Origin: Volvox africanus
Taxonomy: Eukaryota > Chlorophyta > Chlorophyceae > Chlamydomonadales > Volvocaceae
DNA: 64,000 nucleotides
Assembly: GCA_030268105.1 (NCBI GenBank)
Contig: BSDZ01000004.1
Location: 2,777,001-2,841,000 of the forward strand
Direction: 5' to 3'
Positions 1 to 13,000 of the stretch are shown one piece after another. A model generated the notes under the pieces. It was not told the origin of the DNA and made no database searches. It was given only the letters and a program-made list of their open reading frames with translations. How positions within the stretch are numbered: position 1 is the stretch's first letter; each line of letters opens with the position of its first letter. Both the position numbers and the translations under genes were made by a program.

Positions 1-958
1 GCTAGCCGGCCGAATGTGTATGTAAAAGTCAGGTTGCCAGCCACCCAGAGCGTCAGGGAATGCTCCAAATCGCAATGGCAGGTTCCATCGAATGATCGGC
101 AAACCAGGCAAGTTTTCGCGTGCGATATTATCGATTTGAAATCGTTCTTCGTGAAGCACAATCCTCGACCCGTGGTCAACACAGGCTGAGTTGAAGACTG
201 TGCAATAGCCAGGCAGCGCTCCTTGGCTCCAACGCACTGGCGAGCAGTCTTGTGAATACACGAACCTTGCATATCTGATTCCTATATCCATAAGAAAGCA
301 CGAGACAATTGCTTGCAAGCAGAGCCCTATCCTGCTGCTGAATAAGCAAGGCATATTATGTTTTCGAGTTGTGGCGGTATTAATCGCTGTTTTTATCGAT
401 TAAAGCTAGCACAACTCAATTGATTTTCGGCATATTGTAACTGTCTTCAACTGCTCTCTAACAACGCTACGTTATATCCGTTAATTGATGCCACGCTGCC
501 AGGGTAGTGAAGCACATAGAAGTTTCTTCTTTACGTGTTAAATATACACGCCTTCATTCACAACATTTTTGGAGTTTTCAGTACGTACGGCACGCTCCGA
601 TGTTTCAGTCGATCAAGTGCCCCGAACCATCGACATGCATTCGGTTCGAGCGCACAGCATGCACGACACTGACTACCAGTGTTGTAAGATTACGGTATGG
701 CCCGCCCTCTTGCGGAATCCTGGGTTGCGACCTGGCTAGAGTTTTAGCCATCACAGGCATGGAGGAGCAAAAGCATGCCTGGCCAACCTACATGATGTTA
801 GGCAAATATGTATGATATCTGTGGAATGAGGTTCATGTTATCAGGTGTGGTATCCGGCATGGAAGCATTCCCAGTAGGAAGGAGCCTGACTGGAAGAAGG
901 GTCTGGTAGGTGGTCACCTGATGAGTGTTTTGAGGGGTGTTTGGGGGAGTTCCCGAAA

Positions 959-1060
959 GATGCGGCAGTACGGCAGACCACGGCAGTATGGCGATTTGGA
1001 TACGACAATACGGCGATTTAGATGCGGCAGCATAGCAGGATGCGACAGTACGGCAGATTG
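959..1060. repeat. Degenerate minisatellite, about 20-21 bp unit, five copies
   Basis: Five imperfect tandem units of about 20-21 bases are visible, each built on a core like TGCGGCAGTACGGCAGA or TACGACAATACGGCGATT. The copies differ by several substitutions, so this is an old or degenerate array. No coding role is evident. Confidence 0.6.
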
Positions 1061-1726
1061 CAGTTATCAGGACCTGATAACAGGTAGACTGAATGCCTCT
1101 CAGCAGTATGACATCTGGCTGGGAAACCTGGAAGGACAAGAACATGGGCGAAGGCATTGCTGGATGGCATCCCTAGTACAAGATGACCATGAACGGATGA
1201 TGCTAAGACCTAGATGCCTGGTGAAAAGATTTGAAGCACGTTTTAGTAGAATGTGCAGCATGAGGTAGGATGTGCAGCATGCAACGTGGTCATACCGGTT
1301 TGAAGCTATGATGGGTTGGCAAGGCATGTTTTACAAGTTAGACATGGTTAGCCTTGTTGAGGAGTTGAGAAGTAGGATGAGGGTAGACCAGGGTCGATTG
1401 GTTTAATGATATAGAAGCACTGTGAGCTCACGAGATTCCTGGCGATGCCGCGCACACCTGACTTGGACGAAAAGTTTGCTGTAAATGACCCATGGGTTCG
1501 CGCGGCTAGTGGACGAGGCCGTGAGTGTGGCCACGTGGCGTGCTTTGGGTCCCTCAGGTAAGGTGAGGGGGCTCGCCCCTGCGTTAGGAGACGGTAGATG
1601 CGCGGGCAGTTGCTTGGAAGAAGGCAGATTGAACAATGCATCAGGCCATACCCCTACCTATATGAAGTCTGATTGGCAAACTTACACAAGAGAGAAAGTC
1701 GACATAGCTTAAGTAATCGTAGACCG

Positions 1727-1756
1727 ACTGACCGACCGACTTACCGACTGACTGGG
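1727..1756. repeat. Short GACC/GACT tandem repeat
   Basis: A run of tetranucleotides alternating between GACC and GACT with one TTAC interruption. It is a simple-sequence repeat with no visible function. Confidence 0.6.
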
Positions 1757-3158
1757 TCAGCCACGTAAGGCCTCCACCCAGCTTACCGGGACCGAGCACC
1801 TTTTTCTCAGCGTTTCGCCCCGCCTTGAAAACGTAGTAGTGGAACTGAAGGACCTCAGCAGGGTGCTGGGAATGCAGCAGCAGCAGTGGCAGCCTGCCCT
1901 GCCGCACACCGAGAGGCAATACTCTACCCAGGGTCATGCATGCAGCTCCAGATTGTAAGGGCGGGCGGCCCCCGCGACCTCCCGACCAATCTCCTTACCA
2001 TCCTCAGGCTGCGAAGGGGAATGTGAGGAGGATCTGGATTTGTGCCATACTTTCTTACAGCGAATGTTGTATCGCCTAAACCACTTCTGGTGTTCGGGAA
2101 GGCTTGCCAGAATGCAAGCGGCAATGCATTGCTGCATTCGTATTCACATACCCCAGCCATGATCGTCATGACATGTTTCCATCTTTTCACGCCTTCGTAT
2201 TTCCATCTGTTCTCAGGACTGCTCCCTGTGCAGATCTATCTGTCCGCAGCAAATTGTCGGGACTTAAAGATTGCGCATATGTTCCTTCTGCTGCAATTGC
2301 TGACCATTCATGCGACAGCCCGGCAAGGTTGATGCCTGGTTGAATGTCCGAATCTAACACCGAGTCTCATCACTGGATGGGAGACTCAAGTCGTTTTAGG
2401 CTTTGTTGCTGGGCTGTCGCAGGAAGTAATGGTCAGCACACGTTACAGATCACGGTACCAACGGAAATGGCCATAATGGCGCTGTCAAGACTATTCATTA
2501 CGGCACGTCGGTTGACGATGAGGTCCATGGATCTTGCTCCGCAACTACACCTGCTGACGGCATTGCAACATACCGTTGTTCCAGTTGAGGAAAAGGAATC
2601 TGGTGGACCTGCTCCCGGTGCACACTCTCATAGCTACTGCACGGCGTGTTGTTGTTGTGGTTTCTTGGTGGTACGCCTTGCGCGATTAGTGACGACACCT
2701 GTCGTACCGACGTTGCGGTCTGTGACGATACGTGAGGAAGATGCTTCTTACAACCCACTTGTTGTGACATGAGTGGAAACACTTATTGAGGATGATGGCA
2801 GTTTTATAACGTGGCACCCTGCTGAAGGCGGCTATGAGGAAATTGTAGTTACTAAGGATGATAAGATGTTACCATGTTCTTAAGAGCGTTGATGGTTAAT
2901 GAGGAAGGGCGGAAGTCGACAATTAACAAGGTGCACCCCCGTACGCAGTCCGATTGAAGATTATGCGACGCAGACATTTACCGGCCTGTCACACTGCACA
3001 GTTGTAATGTTGGCTACAAAGGATCAAGATTACTGCACAGTGCATGCACTTGTGAAAAAATAAAGCCGGTCATTACGATGTTTTGAATATCCTAATGAAA
3101 ACACGCAAATACGTCAATAATAAAACGATGTTGTCGGGGGGCGAAGAATGGCCACCAC

Positions 3159-6100
3159 CTAGATGCCCGGTCCTGCTGCCGCCGAAATGCTCTGTATCTT
3201 CTTCATGCGCTCCTGCAAGTCGAGTAGGTCTTGTGCCACGCCTCCGGGGACGGAAATGCTCGCCGAGTTCCGTACGGGTAGATCATGCAAGTTGGTCTGC
3301 AACCAAGACAAGTGCCGACGGGAGCACCTCGCATGCGTCAGCAAGAAGTTACCAAAAACAGCCCGACGTGCGCAGGATTTTTGCGCGACAGTTGAATAAT
3401 AATGCCATGCATCAGTATGTCCCTGTCCTCCCCTTCAGACTTGAAGAGGAGCATTCTTGAGGCCGTAAATACTTACGCTCAAGCTGTTCATGCGGTTCCT
3501 GAGTTCATCCAGGTTACCAACGCCCCGCGAGCGGCCAGGCGACGCTGGACTATGTGGACGAGCCTCCGATGCGGCCAGCTTTTCGGCGACTGCGGGGTTA
3601 GAAGTGGAAAGAGACCGGTCACTCATAACGAAAGAGTTGGTTGTTGAAATGTAGAACAGGTATTGAAGACCACGCGGGTTGACGGACCATGGTAAGCATA
3701 TCCTTACTTGTCATCCGGCTCGGCAAAGACGCGGACGAGTCTCCATCCGGAGTTCCCCAACTGCTCCCGCTGGTGCCGCCACCGCCGTCGGATATCTTAC
3801 CAGCGGCATTTCCTGGCGATCCGGAAGGTTGCTCCTGCGTGGTAGCGGCCGCTGCCGCCGCGTGCTGCAACTGCAGGCGCACCTTGTTAAGGCCGCGCTG
3901 CAGGAACTGCCTAAAGTATGGGCTCACCTGTACAGTGAGATGCAAACAGGCGCGGTATGAAAGGTATTCCAGCACGAAAGAGGATAGTACACATGCTTAC
4001 CTGGTTCAGCATCTGGTTAACGACATCATTGCTGGGGTTCGCCTCAATGAAATGATGCAAATCCACCAATGCCTGGCGTAGAAAGTAGAGCAACAGTAAG
4101 ACAATGCATAGCAACCTTCTAAGCTATCAAGGTAGAACCTGGGCCCTATAGTACAACTACATATTCAGTAAGATTAGCGACCCAAGACATTCCCACACTT
4201 GAGGTGCACCTGCTGCGATTGAGCTTTGTCGCCAATACGTTTGAAGATGGTCGCTAAGATGCCGCGCGCCTCGCCTTCGTCCATAGCAGGGCGCTTGAAC
4301 TCACGACTAGACGGCTCCAGGCTAAGAGGGGACACATGACTTCCTGGCGCAGTGGCTGCGGATGACGAAGGTGCTGGCGCGGCAATTGGAGCGACAGCCG
4401 GCAAACCAGGAACCGGAGCTGCAACCGGCGGCGCAACGGGCACGGACGCTGAGCTTGATAACTTTTGAGCCACTGCGCTTGCATTCAAGGGCGGCATCGC
4501 GTTGGTGCTCAGCGGGGCGAGCACTTGCGGCTGCTGTGGCTGCTTGGGTGCAGGCTCCACCGTGGCTGGCGCTCCGACAGGCTTCGAGATTACACCCGGC
4601 GCACCTGCAGTGGCGGCCGGGATGGCAGGCGGAATGGACCTTGTGCGGGACACCGTAGCCGATAATGACGCCGAGGTCGAGGCCACGTCGGCGTTTGGCG
4701 CCACTGCCGGCCTAGGTGCAGCTGCGGCGGCCATGAGGCTAGCTGCAGCCGCCGCACCCGGAAGGTTCGCGCCTGCTCGCTGCAGTGTTTCGAGGTTGAG
4801 GCGGATGTATGGCAGCATGACCATCTCCTCCATGCTTTCCGTCACGTCTGCACAGCGTAACATGAGAGGCAACCAGCTATTCGGCACAGGGAAAAGGGAA
4901 AGCCGGGAAAAGCAGGTAACGTCGGACATAACGGTATCCAAGGCTTTCCATACCGCGTCTTACCCGGCATGGCTTCGACGTCTTTGTAGATCTCGTACCC
5001 TCGGTGCTTGCACAGCTCGTGCAGCATGGTCTTGACCATTCGCAGTGGCTTGTCCTCCTGCAAATGAACAAGGAACGTTATTTCCTACCTTGCAACTGCA
5101 ACTCGTATAACTGACGCCGCCTGTATCCCTGGACCAACAGGACTACCTAATTCCAGGGGGACCCCCATGTCCTTACGATTGAGCTGCGGCGACGGACTTC
5201 CTCTGTGCCCAAGTCCTGCATATACCGGTGTATGTGCACCAGAACGTCGCCCACATTGAGGTTCTGCGTGGGTAAAAGGCATTCGTTAGCAATCGAAAGG
5301 ATTAAATTACGTGACACGACAAATGACCCGCGGAACAGCGGGACCTATAGCAAACCCAATGTGCCAATCAACTAAGTAGCCTCACCGGCATTAGGTTTCC
5401 CAGTTGCTTTGTCATCTTGATCAGACACTTCACAACCATGTCGTTCCACCGCAGCAGCATTTCTGCCGCGCTACCGTCGGGTCCGGCCGTTGCTGGGTGG
5501 ACCATCTCGTAGATGCGTGGGTTGGGAGCGCGCAGGCAGTGAATGAAGCCGCCAAACAAGCCAGCCCTGGACGCAGCACCGATTTCTCATAAAAGGCGAC
5601 GGCTTGTAATGTACACCCGGCCATAGTATATCCAGGTTCCATTTAAAAGCATATTAAGCAAGGAATAACCGTGCGGGGTAGGGACGCTGACAGGCTTTGT
5701 TAGCCTCAGACAAACCTGTTGGCATGCTCCAGCAGCTTCATGATGAGCATGTTCACAGCCTTCAGCAAGCCATCACCATCAGGCACCTAAATACGGGAAA
5801 CAAAACCAAAACTCCTCAGCAGGTTGATCATGAAGCGCTGGAGAAGAAGGCTGATCACGAAAACCACCGAAAGATGTCTTTTAAGCAAAATTGAGCCGTC
5901 TCCCGGCACGAACCTGGCGTAGCCGCCCATCGATGAGGCACGCGATAAGCACGCTGCAAAGCCGCCGCAGCGCACTGTCGGTTAGGCTGGCCGTGAGGGA
6001 CGTCACGTTGCATAGGTTCATCAGGGAGTTAACGCTGTACTTGCACGCACGGGCATTGTACGTGGGACCGCCCGGCAAGCACATCGTAGAAGCGGCGGCG

Positions 6101-7065
6101 TCGGACAAAGACTGTATTCAACAGGGTGCAAGGCAGGCGACGACATATGTAAGCTCTTCCTGAAGGACTGTATGAGGTATATTTCAAGATTTTACGCGTA
6201 AGGACAGGTGCCCCACGTTACACAGACGGGTGCTAGCCCAACCTGCTCAATTCGCTGCGATAAGAGGTGGACAAGCTCGTCTGCGTTGCGCGGGTCCATC
6301 AGTAGGGCCACTACATGCGGATTGTGCTTGTCCAGCTCCATATAGCTGTAGCACAGCAGCTTCATGGCTTGTGTTGCCCCCTCCCAGTCCTCGCCTGAAC
6401 AGATTAGCAAGACAACCATTCATTTTCACAGAGTAGGATTTTTGAAATGAGTTCGTTCCGCAACAAAATCCGCAGAAATAACTTCTGCGCATCCTCACCT
6501 TGCAGGCGATCGTGCATGATGACCCAGTTGCGCAGCGTACCCTCTTCATCAGGGCCCTGCAAACAGGAGTTAAGTTGCGCGTTGTGATCGCGCACGAGGC
6601 GCAAGCTGGGCAGACTAATGGGGCATCGAAAAGCTAGGCAACGAAGAGCGTATTTAGCCAGTTGCACGTTCATTCGTGCGTCCTACCTCTAGGGACGTCA
6701 ACACAGTAGAATCGCCACCATTCATTGGGGCACTTGTGAGGTTGAAAGAGCCAAAGCGCCCCATGAGGGGTGAGTTCATCCGGCGGACGTCATATGAAAC
6801 GGCATCTGGCACCTTGGGTGCTGGCGGTGGGCTCTCTGACCTGGCTGGCGCAGCAGCGACAGGCACTGCGGTTGAAGCAGCGGCCGTGCGCGCAGGCAAG
6901 TTGTCCATAAGCCCTCCCCGCCCAACGGGGGACCCCACTCCCCCATTATTCGAAGGCGCCACTCCCAATCCGATTCCAGAGCGACGCATTGGCGAGGGAG
7001 GTCGCCGCGGTGTGTTGTTGTTCGTGGCAGGCGGCGAGACCACCATCGGGTCATCTTGTTGCTGT
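3159..7065 (-). other. MOR1: MOR1 C-terminal region exons
   Basis: A Pro/Ala/Ser-rich linker exon (about 6688-7065) is followed by LRNWVIMHDRL (about 6501-6557), GEDWEGATQAMKLLCYSYME (about 6242-6394), YNARACKYSVNSLMNLCNVT (about 5914-6112) and GLLKAVNMLIMKLLEHANR (about 5718-5790). Next come MLLRWNDMVVKCLIKMTKQL (about 5387-5570), IHRYMQDLGTEEVRRR (about 5176-5265), EDKPLRMVKTMLHELCKHRG (4967-5059), and a very long Ala/Pro-rich exon (4209-4843) ending IFKRIGDKAQSQQ. The last exons (about 4010-4082, 3711-3915, 3475-3612, 3159-3302) end in a short helix, LLDLQERMKKIQ. This matches the C-terminal block that plant MOR1 shares with animal ch-TOG. Confidence 0.82.
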
Positions 7066-10000
7066 ATAGCAAGAGAAGCATACATACCAGCAACATACAC
7101 CTAAAGTTGACCAATATCATCATCCGCATAGGCGCAGATCAGCGATGCATTTGACTTCAATACCATCTGTTCCAGAAGGTATCGGGAACCAAATCAGGCA
7201 ATGCATTCCAAATCCAGTCCCTGATGGCGTTCCTCGTAGCAGGACGTGATTACAATGCATACCTGCGTTCAACTTAATACGCGTACCTGCACTTGCAGCC
7301 CATACTCAGCAGCCTTGAAACCGGGCTGGGTGCCAGCCCGAGCCAGGCGGTTGGCTACTGCTTTAATGCGCTCCTCAATCAGCGATTTCTGCTGATCCGT
7401 AAGCCGGCCAACGTAGTCCCAGACGGCTGCAGATAAAAGCAAGGTGTTGCGGCTAAACAACTGGGCAGCGCAAGGCAGGAAGACACAAATGTCGGAAAAT
7501 CAACGTAATTTCCCATACAAATAACGCAACCTTAATTGGTGTAAGCTCACCGGGCCCCTCGATGCAGTACAGAACTTCCATGACACCCAAGCAGGCCGCA
7601 CGGACGGCCGTATCGCGCTCTGCAACTAGGCGCGCCACAGCCGCCATTAGGCTGTCATTCGGCGCAGAGCCGCTGGCCGGTCTTGTGCTGGCACCGGACG
7701 AGTTGCGATACACAACTGGGCCTGTGCGCTCCACCATAGCTGCGATCTCATCCAGGCACACCACGCGGGTCTTGCTGTTTTTGGACTCCAAGCCATCCTG
7801 GACATATAGATGTTGTGAGCGACACGGCACGACGCCACGACCAGTGGTAAAACACGGCACCTTGAATTGGCGCAGGACAAAGACAGGAAGCGCGCACTTC
7901 ACGATGCACACACCTTGACGTACGCCACGACCTTTATTGGTGGGTGCACCTGTGCAAACCGCTTCAAAAGCTCCCGATGCTCAGCCTGCATGAAGTCACA
8001 GCAAAAACACACCAAGGCATTATAGGGGTGCGTCATGAGGTAAGGCATCTGAGAAGAAACATGATTTGGTGTACCTTGAGCTTATCCTGGTTATGCCCAG
8101 ACTTCTCCACCAAGGCCGGCAGGATTAGCTTCGCCTCGTACTCCGAAAGTCTGCACGTAAACCACATTCGACACAAAATTGCGACGCTAGTGAGCAAAGA
8201 GATGCGCCTGCGTAATGCTGCCTGGACGAGCTGTAAGGTACGCACCGGTAACCGCGCTCGACCATCAGGTCCAGCAGCAGCTTAAGCATTTCCAAGACCT
8301 TGACGAGCGAAGCAGTGTTTGACTCTAGAATTCGCAGCGTTGACCACCTTTGGCAGCGAATGAGGCGGGGTTAGCGGGACAGTTACATCAAAGACTTATC
8401 CCACAGATGGGCACCTGGATACATTTGGCAACCGCAAAATAGCCGATTCACCTGAATAGGAGGTCTACCACAGCAATGACTTCGTCGTATACGGCAGGCA
8501 GCGCTTTCGTCACCATGTCGGCAGCCTCGCAATGCTTCTTGAAGTCCTATGGTGTAAGAAACAACACTATTTCAGTTTTGCGATCTATATTATACAATTG
8601 TCTCAGGCGCCCCGCATACCTTGTTGAAAGCGGCCGCCCGCAACGCAGGGTTCATCATCGGACTGAACTCTGCCTCCAGCGTCTGTGCTTCGTCCGGCAT
8701 GATCTGCAGCTTGGCTGGCCGGAAGCGCCCCTGCACAAGAAAATAGCTAAGCATCAATATATAAACACTAATAAATGATCCACTAACCCATAAACAAAAA
8801 TGCATGTTGGGTTATGCACACAATACTTATTCAGCCTTTATCAGGCCATACCTTCTTGGCCCTGTCTTCCTTGCGGTTATCCGGCATTAGCAATGGCCCG
8901 GCGTCGGCCGCTGCTAAAGCACCAATACTCGACCCGAGCGTGGACCTGCAACATCCCCCAAATGCAACCGAAGTGGTGAAAAGGTCTGGGCTCAGACGCA
9001 GTACGGAAAGAAAGGTGACTACTTACTTGCCAACCCCGCTTGCCTTAGCCGTCCCAGGTCTGGATCCAGTGCTGCTTGCCGTTCCCGGCCGCGAGATACT
9101 GCTTGTGGAGGACCGAAGCAAGTCCTTGGAGCTCCGAGTCTTGAGGAAGTAGGCAGCAAATTAGGGCAAAGAAAGGATTAGGACAAACCGCCCTTAGAAT
9201 GCTCAGCACTCGTGACAAGAAAGTAAGCAGGTGTAGCTACAGCAAGGCCACTCACTGCTGACGTCGCGGATGGCTTTGCCGAGGACATCGTAGGCACTGC
9301 ACTGAAAGTCGCTGCAGCCAGGGGAACAGGGCCCCCAGTGACCTTGCTGATGGCCTCGATAGCGGGCTTCCGTGATGCAGCATCCAAGCTTTGCACAAGG
9401 GCGCCGAGCTCCGCAGCTCCAGTGGTCTGCATGTCATGGAGGACATCGTATGCGCGCGGTGATATACTGCTGAAACGTTGCGCACTATGCCCAAGGACAT
9501 TGATAGCAATAGCACGGGCCTCACGGGCGCGAGGGCCCATGCTAACCATGCTTAACCCGGTCTACGGCTCACCTCGACAAGAATTGTCATGAGCTTTGAT
9601 GCCGCATCGCGGACCTCCGCGGCCTTATCTGCAGATCCCATTGCTGCAGCGCGTAGCGTGTCAGACACGCAATCACTGACTTTGCCACCGGAAACCAGCG
9701 ATGTCATCCACTTGAGCGTCTCCGCCTTGCCGTCGGCTGTGATCTTGCTGCTTATGTAAAACTGCGGACAGAGGCACGGGGCCATGCACAAACTAGGGCT
9801 AGGGAAGCACACTAATCATAGCTAAGTTGAGTTACGGCTGCTTACGTCCATGACATCTGGCATGACGCAGCTTGCAGAAGTCACGCCCACCCAGGCATCC
9901 AGCATCTCAGTGACTGCCGATCGCACCTGCGGAGGAGAGAACAATAGAAATCGGCGTGTAGCCACATGACCCAACCAACGCACCCGCAATCAAAGCGGCA

Positions 10001-13000
10001 AAACGTGTACATGCTCAGCCTCTTACTGTTTGCTTCTGGTCGGTGATGTTTTTTATGGCTGAGGCTAGCAACGGTCGTCCTTGCCGGTCAATCGCGCGAC
10101 CCATGGCCTTGGCGATGCGGCCGAGAACCGTGAGCGCCTGGGTCGTGAGGTTCTTATTCGAGTCAGCCATGCGCTTCTTAAGCTCCGGAAGCAAATCGCC
10201 CGTCTGCGAATAAAACATGAATTGCTGTTGCCACAGCACGCTTGGGGCGCTTGATTGGGCGCACAAACTATGATTTTACGGTTGATGTCAACGCGTCAGT
10301 GAGAATCCATACCTGCGGCTGAATGCGATTCCCAGCCTGCGTGAGAATCATTTCAATCGCGTCCAAACCCGCCTTGCGCTCTTTCCAGTTTGAACTGCCG
10401 AGCTGAGTGATCAGCTCAAGTGTGATTTGACCACTGATGTCCGTTCGCGGCAGCAAGTCATCGGGGTCGAACCCACCGCCAGCAGCGGACCCACTACTCG
10501 CAGCTCCCGCGACACCGCCCGTACCGCCCTTGGTGCCACCCTTTGCACCGCCAGCACCGCCGCGGGCAGACACAGCAACGCGTGAAACGCGAGATGGTTC
10601 GGGTTTGGGGAGGTCTGAATTCTTGGCGAATTCGCCGTCGATGGCCGTCATGAGTGCCGGCTTCACGTCCGCCCGGATCATGTCGCCGAGAGCTGGGCCC
10701 AGGAAGCTGCAAACGACGGGGAGAGAGAACATTCCTGTTAAACAGCTGCGAGCGTGCTGGCCATCATAAAATTTCAACGAAGCCATGTTCATCAGCCATA
10801 TCCGATGCAAGAGGACTCATGCACTCAGCGATCAAACCTTAAGGAAATCTGCCTGTGAGGCAAACCCACCGGTACATTACGCCCAACAACTGAATGGCAG
10901 AGTTGCGAACGCCAGCATTGGCCGACCCGAGGTCCTCCTTGGCCCAGTCCAGCAAGGCGCGGACATCCATGCCAGCCAGCCCAAATTCAAGAATCGCTCG
11001 CGCAATCCAATTGATGGATTCACTCTGCACTTTCGGGTTCTTATGTGATGCTGATTTTTTGTGGAGCTGTGTCACAACGTACTGTGGACCCAACACCTCT
11101 GCGAAGCTAGTCAGCGTATCGAAGCTGGGCTGCTTAAGCTTCAAGTCGGCGACCTGAACGCAGACCAGCCGGGCACCAGCGTTGATACTGCTAGGACACG
11201 AGCGCGTGCAGCGGTGCATTACCGAGCAATTATCTTGCTCACCTTGTCGATGATGCCACCGATGCAAACGAAAGCATCGCGCTTACTGAAGGTAGGACAC
11301 CCTGCCGCTGACACGCGCAATGCCTCAAGCACTTTTGCCATGACCTGCAGCATTCCCACGCGTAGTTAACCTCATGCACACGCACATGTTCATGCTAGGA
11401 ATTCTCCACGCACCTGGAAGTTCTTTTCTCCCCATCCCGGAACGTGTGCGACTGCTTGAATGAGGGTGCTTCCATTACTGGCCGCCACGCCAGACTCACC
11501 AACGAACGCCACCAGACGTTCCATGGCATCCAGCCGTACCTAAAGCCAAGCAGCCAAGTTAATGAAGTTCCATTCATGGGATTTACGGAGCAGAGACATT
11601 GCTTTGCCAGTAATGTCACGCACCTTCCACTGATCGTCTTGTAGCTCCTTGACAGTGGCCTCGCCAAGCAAATCGGTCAACGCTGCGACAGCCTGGTCGC
11701 GCGACAAAGTCCCCGCAGCCAGGCTAGAGTCGTCGTCCCCGTCCCCGCCACCTGGAACGTAACAGATCGTCTATAGGCCTCCACCCGCACAGCATCAACG
11801 AACATAACACACTGGTAGATGACTCACCCGCTATTTTCCTGCCACCGCCTGCGCCGGCTGGGGCAGAGGAACCGCCAGTACCACTGCCACTGCCGCCCGC
11901 TGCTGGCTTCACTGCACCTGACGGCCGTGCTGACGATCCAAGCCGAGAGGACTTCAGGTTGAGCGCGGGACCGGGGGTCTTCGCCGCCTGGGAGTACACC
12001 ACGAGCACGGAACCTTAGGCTAGAAACGCAGATAATCACAACAATGCACTTCTGTTATCACAGACACTGGGACCCGATTTAAAGCAGGCAACGTGGGACG
12101 TTGAAGGGTCAGGAGCTGTTCGTGCTGCATGGAATACAGCAAGGCATCAGCTTACCGGAACCGCAGCTGGGGTAGGGGTCTGTGTTGTGGCAGCTGGATG
12201 CGCAGTTTTTGATGTGGTGCTACTGCTTCCCATAGCTTCGGCCACCATATCCTGCGCAACAGAGCCACAACGGCTTGAACATCGCACGTGACAGAGTGAA
12301 TGGATATCAAACGCTCGAGGCATATTCATTATGAAGCATCGGAACGCATGTAGGGCGAGATCCGCCAGGATTATCTACCTGCAGCTTCTTCTTGCGTGCG
12401 TCGTCTAGCTTCGCACCGAACTTCTCCAATATGGCAGTGTTGCCAAACTGCAGCCAAAAGGGTAACGCTGTCAGGACGCTGAACTCAATATGCATCAAGC
12501 CACAGGTTATAGCGTCATAAATAGACGTGGCGATGATAGCTGAATCAAGACGACTCTTCTGTCACGCGCCACCCAAAATCGACTTGTAACACGAATGGAT
12601 CCAGCCATCTATATGAGTAATTCTTCCCGTAGTTATACACTTTCACCACATCGCACCCGCACTGTGAAGGCCGCCATAAACCCCATTGCAGCTTCACGAA
12701 GCGCAGGCAGAGCCTCCTCAGCACCCTTGGCGGCTGCCCCCATCAGAGGGGCAACGAGCTGCTTCAAATTAGCCTTGGGCTCCTGCGGAAAACATAGTGT
12801 TATCTTCACTGGTCAGGCGAGTCGTGATGGGCAAAACACGTACACACAGCGCAGCAATACAAAGCGGCAAGATCGCCGCCAAGAATGCTTAAGCTGCATT
12901 ATGTCACGCCCCAAATCCATCTGGCCTAGCAGACAGTCGCAGACGCACGAGGCCCATTGGCAAATTACCTGGTCAATGGCACCAGCAAGCCACTTATACG

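Larger units (their letters stand above)
1..3158. other. Region downstream of MOR1 with no convincing gene
   Basis: I see no recognisable protein in either strand. The longest open frame (2344-2772, plus, 142 codons) has no familiar motif and no convincing splice context. The segment contains a degenerate minisatellite (959-1060) and a short GACC/GACT tandem repeat (about 1727-1756). On the minus strand a TGTAA motif at about 2747-2751 lies some 400 bases beyond the MOR1 stop codon and could be its polyadenylation signal, so about 2740-3158 may be MOR1 3' UTR. That assignment is inference. Confidence 0.5.

Noticed and set aside
2344..2772. 142-codon plus-strand open frame
   Set aside because: Composition and motifs give no support for a gene; part may overlap the MOR1 3' UTR in antisense.
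4502..5035. 177-codon plus-strand open frame
   Set aside because: Antisense shadow of the Ala/Pro-rich MOR1 exon at 4209-4843.
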